Shown here piece after piece: positions 1 through 12,100 of a DNA stretch of 64,000 bases; within the stretch, counting starts at the first letter, position 1; each line of letters opens with the position of its first letter. This DNA comes from Limnomonas spitsbergensis. Its lineage: Eukaryota; Chlorophyta; Chlorophyceae; Chlamydomonadales. The notes below the pieces were generated by a model. The model was not told the DNA's origin. It ran no database searches and worked only from the letters and a program-made list of their open reading frames with translations. The position numbers and the translations under genes were made by a program. The stretch spans positions 248,001 through 312,000 of the forward strand of contig JAYJMM010000107.1 of NCBI GenBank assembly GCA_037349105.1, in the 5' to 3' direction.

Positions 1-134
1 CTCGGTCCACACACCCTCCACCCCCCCCCTCTCCCCTCGGTCCACACACCCTCTTCCCCCCCTCTCCCCACTCCCCCCCTCGGTCCACACACCCTCTTCC
101 CCCCCTCCCCCCTCTCCCCCCTCCCTTCACTCAC
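1..134. repeat. C-rich tandem repeat in Nup133 intron
   Basis: About three imperfect units of roughly 35-42 bp, each starting ctcggtccacacaccctc and followed by a poly-C/T tract. The repeat lies directly downstream (minus-strand sense) of the splice donor at 134/133 and continues off the left edge of the window. It is purine-poor on the plus strand, has no coding potential and is read as intron. Confidence 0.8.
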
Positions 135-3100
135 TCTCTGACCACTGCTTGGGCAGCATGTCCACCAGGTGCGTGCTGTACCGTCCTAGCACCTCCATGT
201 TGGACACCAGCGACAAGGCGCCCAGTGCCTCCAGCCGCCGGCCCAGTCCCGAAACCAGCGCCAGCAGCGGCCGGCTGCCCAGCTGCTGCTGCTGCGCCAC
301 CAGAGCCTGGCTGATACTTGAGTCAAGCAGATGAAACACCTGCTGGCCTTGCTCGGCAGTCAGGGGGCCTGAGGGGGCAAGATGGGTTTAAAAACAGTGT
401 GGAAGGAAGTGTGATGGAAAGTGTAATATGGTGTGAAGAAGAGGGGGGTGGATGAAACACTTGCTGGCTCTGCTTTGCACTCAGAGGGGGCTGAGGGGGG
501 GAGAATGCAAGTGTGAAAACGTGAAATGCAAGTGTGATATGGCGTGAATAGGGAAGGGGAAGGAGGGGGAGGGGGGGAGGGATGAAGGGAAGGGGGAGAG
601 GGATGAAGGGAATGAAGGAGGACGCACCCTGCAGGGGCCAGGGTGAGAGGGGGGGGGGGGGACGTAGAGGACATATTGTGGACAAGCCTAGCTGCAGCCA
701 TCCTTTCGTCCATTACAAAGTAGTACGGTACAAAGAAGAGGGGGAAGGATGAGGGGCAGGAGGACGCACCCTGCAGGGGCCAGGGTGGGAGGGGGGGGGG
801 AAAGGATATATTGTGGACAAGCCCAGCTGCAACCGTGCTTTTGTTCATTGGCTTAAACGCAAGCAGTGGCCACAGCAGATGCCGATGGGGGGGAGGGAGG
901 GGGCAGGCGAGCAACAACCCCATCCGTAATCTGAATTCCACAACCTGAAATCCACAATCTGGGAATCAGGAACACGGGATGTCCCTCCTCCCCCTCCTCC
1001 CCCTCCTCCCCCTCCTCCCCCTCCTCCCCCTCCTCCCCTCCTCGCCCTCCTCCCCCTCCTCCCCCTCCTCCCCCTCCTCCCCCTCCTCCCCCTCCTCCCC
1101 CTCTTCCCCCTCTTCCCCCTCCTCCCCTTCCTCCCCCTCCTCCCTCTCCTCCCCCTCCTCCCCCTCCTCCCCCTCCTCCCCCTCCTCATGGGCATGTCAG
1201 CAGAGGGGCCAGGTAGTTAAAGGTTGGGGGTGCAGGGTCAGGGTTGAGAACCCAGCCATCAGATAATTCAACCTATCAAACCAAAGCCGACATCCTCGTC
1301 GCCCGACGGAACCTCTTTCGCCAGGCTGGCCGCCCAACCTGGTCATAACTCCCAGTCAAAATAAAAGGAGGGGTGGGTGGGGGAACACGACTGAGCTGGT
1401 CTCAACCTCCCATACCCCACCCAACCCCATACCCAACCCCTATCCCAACTTCCCATACCCAACCCAATCCCAACCCCAACTTCCCATACCCAACCCAATC
1501 CCAACCCCAACTTCCCATACCCAACCCTATCCCAACTTCCCATACCCAACCCCAACCCCAACTTCCCATACCCAACCCCAATCCCAACTTCCCATACCGA
1601 ACCCAAACCCCAACTTCCCATACCCAACCCCAACCCCAACTTCCCATACCCAACCCAATCCCATACCCATCCCCACTGCCCAGCCGCGAAGCCCTACCTG
1701 AAGCCTTGCCCGCCGCCACCGCGTCTGCGGCCCTGGCCACCTCCAACACGCCGTACGTCGCGCTCAGCACCACCCACGCGCCGCAGGCAGCTGCGGCGGC
1801 GGCATGCCCCTGTACCGCCTGCGGCGCAGAGCCGGCAGTACCGGCAGCAGCCGGCAGCAGCGAGCAAACCGCCAGGGCGTCCAGCTCCGTCGAGAGCGTG
1901 CGGACCCGCGGCCTGCCAGGGCCCAGGCCCGCAGGCCCCCCAGGGGGCCTCCCCGCTCCGGGAGGGGCCAAAGTCGCCTGCCCCGGTGCAACAATCACCT
2001 GCCCACTGCTGCTGCCGCCGCTGCTGGTATCGCACTGAACCAGGGTTTGGCCGGGGCCCAGCAGCAGGCAGGACTGGCCAGAGGGGTCGCACGAGAGCTG
2101 CAACGGGGCGTCGCGGAGGGGCGAGGCACCGGCAGCGACAGCAGGGGCCTGCCGGGGGAGGGTGGGGACATCAGGCGGTACAAGCAAGAGCACCGGGCAC
2201 GGGGAGGGGGGAGGAGGAAGTGCATCAGATGTGGGCGGTAACAACTCCAGGAGAAACATGGTGGGCTTCTTACTGGCAGACGGCAGTTATATCAGATCAG
2301 GTCCTCTCATGGACCTCGCAACCCTTCCTATTTGCCCGATTTTGTCCTACTTACCTTATTTTGTCCTGTTTGCCCTATTTTGTCCTGTTAACCCTATTTC
2401 TTCCTATTTGCCGTACTTTGTTATATTTTTGAGTCACAATGACTGCATCTTGTGTCACAACGGGAAAACCCTAGCCCATAAGGCCGTGAGGTGACTCGCC
2501 TGGTCAAAGGCGCCGATATGCGCACACCAGTCGTGAATGGGCTGTCCACTCGCGTCCAAGATGAGCCTGCCAACAGCAATGCAGGTGAGTTCGGTAAGTG
2601 GACACTACTGGACAGCGTTCGATTCTAACGCGTTTGAGGGTTTCAGGGTCCAATGTGGAAAAGGTGGCAGGTAGAGCAGTTCAGGTTTCAGGCATAGAGT
2701 CTCACGCTAGGGGACAAGGGTTTCGAAGCTTAAGGTTGGGTTTTGGGGTGAGCCCACACCACGTCAGTCTCGAGGCAGCCGGCATGGAGCAAGGCCGTGA
2801 GTGGAGAGGCCAGGGCAAGGACGGAACCGCGCACAAGTAAGGTCAAACACCTCTCACAGGACGACCGGGACCCATACTGCTCTTCCTTGTGTTGTGCCTC
2901 CCTAAGGGCTTATTTGGGGAGGGGGTCTCCGTTCTCGGTTTGCTCGGGGTTCTCCGTTCTCGGTTTAGGGTTGAGGATTTGCTCGGGGTTATCCGTTCTC
3001 GGTTTAGGGTTAAGGTCTGCTCGGGGTTATTCGATCTCGCTTTAGGATTTAGGGTTAAGGGTTTAGGGTGCTCGGGGTTATCCGTTCTCTCGGTTTGCTC

Positions 3101-6100
3101 TGCCTGGCCCTGTCAAAACAGTCAGCCTTGACTTTGAAACAGCAAATAAACCCCCTTCCCCGAACACCCCTAGCACAAGTACTCCTCGCCCCTTCCTGGT
3201 ACACAAACCTGAGGAGACAGGTGAGGTGTGCTGGCAACCTCTCACCTCGCTGGCATAGGACCAGCCCTTTCCTGGCAGGCAGGCCACCACCACAATATTA
3301 CCGCACACACGTAGTGCCTGGGCCTGCCATCCCCTCATCCCTCTGCACGTAGTGCCTGGGCCTGCCATCCCCTCATCCCTCTGCTCGTAGTGTCTGGGCC
3401 TGCCATCCCCTTATCCATCTGCACATAGTGCCTGGGCCTGCCATCCCCTCATCCCTCTTCGCGTAGTGCCTGGGCCTGCCATCCCCTCATCCCTCTGCAC
3501 GTAGTGCCTGGGCCTTCCATCCCCTCATCCCACTCCATGTAAGCCTGCCATCCATATGCATGTAGTGCCTGGGCCTTCCATCCCCTCATCCCACTCCATG
3601 TAAGCCTGCCATCCATATGCATGTAGTGCCTGGGCCTTCCATCCCCTCATCCCACTCCATGTAAGCCTGCCATCCATATGCATGTAGTGCCTGGGCCTTC
3701 CATCCCCTCATCCCACTCCATGTAAGCCTGCCATCCATATGCATGTAGTGCCTGGGCCTTCCATCCCCTCATCCCACTCCATGTAAGCCTGCCATCCATA
3801 TGCATGTAGTGCCTGGGCCTTCCATCCCCTCATCCCACTCCATGTAAGCCTGCCATCCATATGCATGTAGTGCCTGGGCCTTCCATCCCCTCATCCCACT
3901 CCATGTAAGCCTGCCATCCATATGCATGTAGTGCCTGGGCCTGCTATCCCCTCATCCCACTCCATGTAAGCCTGCCATCCATATGCATGTAGTGCCTGGG
4001 CCTTCCATCCCCTCATCCCACTCCATGTAAGCCTGCCATCCATATGCATGTAGTGCCTGGGCCTTCCATCCCCTCATCCCACTCCATGTAAGCCTGCCAT
4101 CCATATGCATGTAGTGCCTGGGCCTTCCATCCCCTCATCCCACTCCATGTAAGCCTGCCATCCATATGCATGTAGTGCCTGGGCCTTCCATCCCCTCATC
4201 CCACTCCATGTAAGCCTGCCATCCATATGCATGTAGTGCCTGGGCCTGCTATCCCCTCATCCCACTTCATGTAAGCCTGCCATCCATATGCATGTAGTGC
4301 CTGGGCCTTCCATCCCCTCATCCCACTCCATGTAAGCCTGCCATCCATATGCATGTAGTGCCTGGGCCTGCTATCCCCTCATCCCACTCCATGTAAGCCT
4401 GCCATCCATATGCATGTAGTGCCTGGGCCTTCCATCCCCTCATCCCACTTCATGTAAGCCTGCCATCCATATGCATGTAGTGCCTGGGCCTTCCATCCCC
4501 TCATCCCACTCCATGTAAGCCTGCCATCCATATGCATGTAGTGCCTGGGCCTTCCATCCCCTCATCCCACTCCATGTAAGCCTGCCATCCATATGCATGT
4601 AGTGCCTGGGCCTTCCATCCCCTCATCCCACTTCATGTAAGCCTGCCATCCATATGCACGTAGTGCCTGGGCCTTCCATCCCCTCATCCCACTCCATGTA
4701 AGCCTGCCATCCATATGCATGTAGTGCCTGGGCCTTCCATCCCCTCATCCCACTCCATGTAAGCCTGCCATCCATATGCACGTAGTGCCTGGGCCTTCCA
4801 TCCCCTCATCCCACTCCATGTAAGCCTGCCATCCATATGCATGTAGTGCCTGGGCCTTCCATCCCCTCATCCCACTCCATGTAAGCCTGCCATCCATATG
4901 CATGTAGTGCCTGGGCCTTCCATCCCCTCATCCCACTTCATGTAAGCCTGCCATCCATATGCACGTAGTGCCTGGGCCTTCCATTCCCTCATCCCACTCC
5001 ATGTAAGCCTGCCATCCATATGCACGTAGTGCCTGGGCCTTCCATCCCCTCATCCCACTCCATGTAAGCCTACCATCCATATGCATGTAGTGCCTGGGCC
5101 TTCCATCCCCTCATCCCACTCCATGTAAGCCTGCCATTTCTCTGCACGCAGTGCCTGGGCCTGCTATCCCCTCATCCCACTTCATGTAAGCCTGCCATCC
5201 ATATGCATGTAGTGCCTGGGCCTTCCATCCCCTCATCCCACTCCATGTAAGCCTGCCATCCATATGCATGTAGTGCCTGGGCCTTCCATCCCCTCATCCC
5301 ACTCCATGTAAGCCTACCATCCATATGCATGTAGTGCCTGGGCCTTCCATCCCCTCATCCCACTCCATGTAAGCCTGCCATCCATATGCATGTAGTGCCT
5401 GGGCCTTCCATCCCCTCATCCCACTCCATGTAAGCCTGCCATCCATATGCATGTAGTGCCTGGGCCTTCCATCCCCTCATCCCACTTCATGTAAGCCTGC
5501 CATCCATATGCATGTAGTGCCTGGGCCTTCCATCCCCTCATCCCACTCCATGTAAGCCTGCCATCCATATGCATGTAGTGCCTGGGCCTTCCATCCCCTC
5601 ATCCCACTCCATGTAAGCCTGCCATCCATATGCATGTAGTGCCTGGGCCTTCCATCCCCTCATCCCACTCCATGTAAGCCTGCCATCCATATGCATGTAG
5701 TGCCTGGGCCTTCCATCCCCTCATCCCACTCCATGTAAGCCTGCCATCCATATGCATGTAGTGCCTGGGCCTGCTATCCCCTCATCCCACTTCATGTAAG
5801 CCTGCCATCCATATGCATGTAGTGCCTGGGCCTTCTATCCCCTCATCCCACTCCATGTAAGCCTGCCATCCATATGCATGTAGTGCCTGGGCCTGCTATC
5901 CCCTCATCCCACTCCATGTAAGCCTGCCATCCATATGCATGTAGTGCCTGGGCCTTCCATCCCCTCATCCCACTTCATGTAAGCCTGCCATCCATATGCA
6001 TGTAGTGCCTGGGCCTTCCATCCCCTCATCCCACTCCATGTAAGCCTGCCATCCATATGCATGTAGTGCCTGGGCCTTCCATCCCCTCATCCCACTCCAT

Positions 6101-9100
6101 GTAAGCCTGCCATCCATATGCATGTAGTGCCTGGGCCTTCCATCCCCTCATCCCACTTCATGTAAGCCTGCCATCCATATGCACGTAGTGCCTGGGCCTT
6201 CCATCCCCTCATCCCACTCCATGTAAGCATGCCATCCATATGCATGTAGTGCCTGGGCCTTCCATCCCCTCATCCCACTCCATGTAAGCCTGCCATCCAT
6301 ATGCACGTAGTGCCTGGGCCTTCCATCCCCTCATCCCACTCCATGTAAGCCTGCCATCCATATGCACGTAGTGCCTGGGCCTTCCATCCCCTCATCCCAC
6401 TCCATGTAAGCCTGCCATCCATATGCATGTAGTGCCTGGGCCTTCCATCCCCTCATCCCACTCCATGTAAGCCTGCCATCCATATGCATGTAGTGCCTGG
6501 GCCTTCCATCCCCTCATCCCACTCCATGTAAGCCTGCCATCCATATGCACGTAGTGCCTGGGCCTTCCATCCCCTCATCCCACTCCATGTAAGCCTGCCA
6601 TCCATATGCATGTAGTGCCTGGGCCTGCTATCCCCTCATCCCACTCCATGTAAGCCTGCCATCCATATGCATGTAGTGCCTGGGCCTTCCATCCCCTCAT
6701 CCCACTCCATGTAAGCCTGCCATCCATATGCATGTAGTGCCTGGGCCTTCCATCCCCTCATCCCACTTCATGTAAGCATGCCATCCATATGCATGTAGTG
6801 CCTGGGCCTTCCATCCCCTCATCCCACTCCATGTAAGCCTGCCATCCATATGCATGTAGTGCCTGGGCCTTCCATCCCCTCATCCCACTCCATGTAAGCC
6901 TGCCATCCATATGCATGTAGTGCCTGGGCCTTCCATCCCCTCATCCCACTCCATGTAAGCCTGCCATCCATATGCATGTAGTGCCTGGGCCTTCCATCCC
7001 CTCATCCCACTTCATGTAAGCCTGCCATCCATATGCACGTAGTGCCTGGGCCTTCCATCCCCTCATCCCACTCCATGTAAGCCTGCCATCCATATGCATG
7101 TAGTGCCTGGGCCTTCCATCCCCTCATCCCACTCCATGTAAGCCTGCCATCCATATGCATGTAGTGCCTGGGCCTTCCATCCCCTCATCCCACTCCATGT
7201 AAGCCTGCCATCCATATGCATGTAGTGCCTGGGCCTTCCATCCCCTCATCCCACTCCATGTAAGCCTGCCATCCATATGCATGTAGTGCCTGGGCCTTCC
7301 ATCCCCTCATCCCACTCCATGTAAGCCTGCCATCCATATGCATGTAGTGCCTGGGCCTTCCATCCCCTCATCCCACTCCATGTAAGCCTGCCATCCATAT
7401 GCATGTAGTGCCTGGGCCTGCTATCCCCTCATCCCACTCCATGTAAGCCTGCCATCCATATGCATGTAGTGCCTGGGCCTTCCATCCCCTCATCCCACTC
7501 CATGTAAGCCTGCCATCCATATGCATGTAGTGCCTGGGCCTTCCATCCCCTCATCCCACTCCATGTAAGCCTGCCATCCATATGCATGTAGTGCCTGGGC
7601 CTTCCATCCCCTCATCCCACTCCATGTAAGCCTGCCATCCATATGCATGTAGTGCCTGGGCCTTCCATCCCCTCATCCCACTCCATGTAAGCCTACCATC
7701 CATATGCACGTAGTGCCTGGGCCTTCCATCCCCTCATCCCACTCCATGTAAGCCTGCCATCCATATGCATGTAGTGCCTGGGCCTTCCATCCCCTCATCC
7801 CACTCCATGTAAGCCTGCCATCCATATGCATGTAGTGCCTGGGCCTTCCTATCCCCTCATCCCACTCCATGTAAGCCTAGCCATCCATATGCACGTAGTG
7901 CCTGGGCCTTCCATCCCCTCATCCCACTCCATGTAAGCCTGCTATCCATATGCATGTAGTGCCTGGGCCTTCCATCCCCTCATCCCACTCCATGTAAGCC
8001 TGCCATCCATATGCATGTAGTGCCTGGGCCTTCCATCCCCTCATCCCACTCCATGTAAGCCTGCCATCCATATGCATGTAGTGCCTGGGCCTTCCATCCC
8101 CTCATCCCACTTCATGTAAGCCTGCCATCCATATGCACGTAGTGCCTGGGCCTTCCATTCCCTCATCCCACTCCATGTAAGCCTGCCATCCATATGCACG
8201 TAGTGCCTGGGCCTTCCATCCCCTCATCCCACTCCATGTAAGCCTACCATCCATATGCATGTAGTGCCTGGGCCTTCCATCCCCTCATCCCACTCCATGT
8301 AAGCCTGCCATTTCTCTGCACGCAGTGCCTGGGCCTGCTATCCCCTCATCCCACTTCATGTAAGCCTGCCATCCATATGCATGTAGTGCCTGGGCCTTCC
8401 ATCCCCTCATCCCACTTCATGTAAGCCTGCCATCCATATGCACGTAGTGCCTGGGCCTTCCATTCCCTCATCCCACTCCATGTAAGCCTGCCATCCATAT
8501 GCACGTAGTGCCTGGGCCTTCCATCCCCTCATCCCACTCCATGTAAGCCTACCATCCATATGCATGTAGTGCCTGGGCCTTCCATCCCCTCATCCCACTC
8601 CATGTAAGCCTGCCATTTCCTCTGCACGTCAGTGCCTGGGCCTGCTATCCCCTCATCCCACTCCATGTAAGCCTGCCATCCATATGCATGTAGTGCCTGG
8701 GCCTTCCATCCCCTCATCCCACTCCATGTAAGCCTGCCATCCATATGCATGTAGTGCCTGGGCCTTCCATCCCCTCATCCCACTCCATGTAAGCCTGCCA
8801 TCCATATGCATGTAGTGCCTGGGCCTTCCATCCCCTCATCCCACTCCATGTAAGCCTGCCATCCATATGCATGTAGTGCCTGGGCCTTCCATCCCCTCAT
8901 CCCACTCCATGTAAGCCTGCCATCCATATGCATGTAGTGCCTGGGCCTTCCATCCCCTCATCCCACTTCATGTAAGCCTGCCATCCATATGCATGTAGTG
9001 CCTGGGCCTTCCATCCCCTCATCCCACTCCATGTAAGCCTGCCATCCATATGCATGTAGTGCCTGGGCCTTCCATCCCCTCATCCCACTCCATGTAAGCC

Positions 9101-12100
9101 TGCCATCCATATGCATGTAGTGCCTGGGCCTTCCATCCCCTCATCCCACTCCATGTAAGCCTGCCATCCATATGCATGTAGTGCCTGGGCCTTCCATCCC
9201 CTCATCCCACTCCATGTAAGCCTGCCATCCATATGCATGTAGTGCCTGGGCCTGCTATCCCCTCATCCCACTTCATGTAAGCCTGCCATCCATATGCATG
9301 TAGTGCCTGGGCCTTCTATCCCCTCATCCCACTCCATGTAAGCCTGCCATCCATATGCATGTAGTGCCTGGGCCTGCTATCCCCTCATCCCACTCCATGT
9401 AAGCCTGCCATCCATATGCATGTAGTGCCTGGGCCTTCCATCCCCTCATCCCACTTCATGTAAGCCTGCCATCCATATGCATGTAGTGCCTGGGCCTTCC
9501 ATCCCCTCATCCCACTCCATGTAAGCCTGCCATCCATATGCATGTAGTGCCTGGGCCTTCCATCCCCTCATCCCACTCCATGTAAGCCTGCCATCCATAT
9601 GCATGTAGTGCCTGGGCCTTCCATCCCCTCATCCCACTCATGTAAGCCTGCCATCCATATGCATGTAGTGCCTGGGCCTTCCATCCCCTCATCCCACTCC
9701 ATGTAAGCCTGCCATCCATATGCATGTAGTGCCTGGGCCTTCCATCCCCTCATCCCACTCCATGTAAGCCTGCCATCCATATGCACGTAGTGCCTGGGCC
9801 TTCCATCCCCTCATCCCACTCCATGTAAGCCTGCCATCCATATGCATGTAGTGCCTGGGCCTTCCATCCCCTCATCCCACTCCATGTAAGCCTGCCATCC
9901 ATATGCATGTAGTGCCTGGGCCTTCCATCCCCTCATCCCACTCCATGTAAGCCTGCCATCCATATGCATGTAGTGCCTGGGCCTTCCATCCCCTCATCCC
10001 ACTCCATGTAAGCCTGCCATCCATATGCATGTAGTGCCTGGGCCTTCCATCCCCTCATCCCACTCCATGTAAGCCTGCCATCCATATGCATGTAGTGCCT
10101 GGGCCTGCTATCCCCTCATCCCACTTCCATGTAAGCCTGCCATCCATATGCATGTAGTGCCTGGGCCTTCCATCCCCTCATCCCACTCCATGTAAGCCTG
10201 CCATCCATATGCATGTAGTGCCTGGGCCTTCCATCCCCTCATCCCACTCCATGTAAGCCTGCCATCCATATGCATGTAGTGCCTGGGCCTTCCATCCCCT
10301 CATCCCACTCCATGTAAGCCTGCCATCCATATGCATGTAGTGCCTGGGCCTTCCATCCCCTCATCCCACTCCATGTAAGCCTGCCATCCATATGCATGTA
10401 GTGCCTGGGCCTTCCATCCCCTCATCCCACTCCATGTAAGCCTGCCATCCATATGCATGTAGTGCCTGGGCCTTCCATCCCCTCATCCCACTCCATGTAA
10501 GCCTGCCATCCATATGCATGTAGTGCCTGGGCCTTCCATCCCCTCATCCACTCCATGTAGCTGCCATCCATATGCATGTAGTGCCTGGGCGCTGCTATCC
10601 CCTCATCCCACTCCTGTAGCCTGCCATCCATATGCATGTAGTGCCTGGCCTTTCCATCCCCGCATCCTCCAATGTAAGCCTGCCACATCCCTATGCAGGT
10701 AGTTTCCTGGGACTTCCATTCCACTCATCCCACTCCATGTAAAGCCTGCCATCCATATGCATGTAGTGCCTGGCCTTCCATCCCTCATCCCACTCCATGT
10801 AGGCCGGCCATCCATATGCATGGGGTAGTGCCTGGCCCTTCCATCCCTCATCCCACTCCATGTAAGCCTACCATCCATATGCACGTAGTGCCTGGTCCTC
10901 CATCACCTCATCCCACTCCGATGTAAGCCTGCCATCCATATGCATGTAGTGCCTGGGCCTTCCAGCCCCTCATCCCACTCATGTAAGCCTGCCATCCATA
11001 TGCATGTAGTGCCTGGGCCTTCCATCCCCTCATCCCACTCCATGTAAGCCTGCCATCCATATGCACTGTAGTGCCTGGGCCTTCCATCCCCTCATCCCAC
11101 TCCATGTAAGCCTGCCATCCATATGCACTTAGTGGCCTGGGCCTTCCATCCCCTCATCCCACTCCATGTAAGCCTGCCATCCATATGCATGTAGTGCCTG
11201 GGCCTTCCATCCCCTCATCCCACTCCATGTAAGCCTGCCATCCATATGCATGTAGTGCCTGGGCCTTCCATCCCCTCATCCCACTCCATGTAAGCCTGCC
11301 ATCCATATGCATGTAGTGCCTGGGCCTTCCATCCCCTCATCCCACTCCATGTAAGCCTGCCATCCATATGCATGTAGTGCCTGGGCCTTCCATCCCCTCA
11401 TCCCACTCCATGTAAGCCTGCCATCCATATGCATGTAGTGCCTGGGCCTTCCATCCCCTCATCCCACTTCCATGTAAGCCTGCCATCCATATGCATGTAG
11501 TGCCTGGGCCTTCCATCCCCTCATCCCACTCCATGTAAGCCTGCCATCCATATGCATGTAGTGCCTGGGCCTTCCATCCCCTCATCCCACTCCATGTAAG
11601 CCTGCCATCCATATGCATGTAGTGCCTGGGCCTTCCATCCCCTCATCCCACTCCATGTAAGCCTGCCATCCATATGCATGTAGTGCCTGGGCCTTCCATC
11701 CCCTCATCCCACTCCATGTAAGCCTGCCATCCATATGCATGTAGTGCCTGGGCCTTCCATCCCCTCATCCCACTCCATGTAAGCCTGCCATCCATATGCA
11801 TGTAGTGCCTGGGCCTTCCATCCCTCATCCCACTCCATGTAAGCCTGCCATCCATATGCATGTAGTGCCTGGGCCTTCCATCCCCTCATCCCACTCCATG
11901 TAAGCCTGCCATCCATATGCATGTAGTGCCTGGGCCTTCCATCCCCTCATCCCACTCCATGTAAGCTGCCATCCATATGCATGTAGTGCCTGGGCCTTCC
12001 ATCCCCTCATCCCACTCCATGTAAGCCTGCCATCCATATGCATGTAGTGCCTGGGCCTTCCATCCCCTCATCCCACTCCATGTAAGCCTGCCATCCATAT

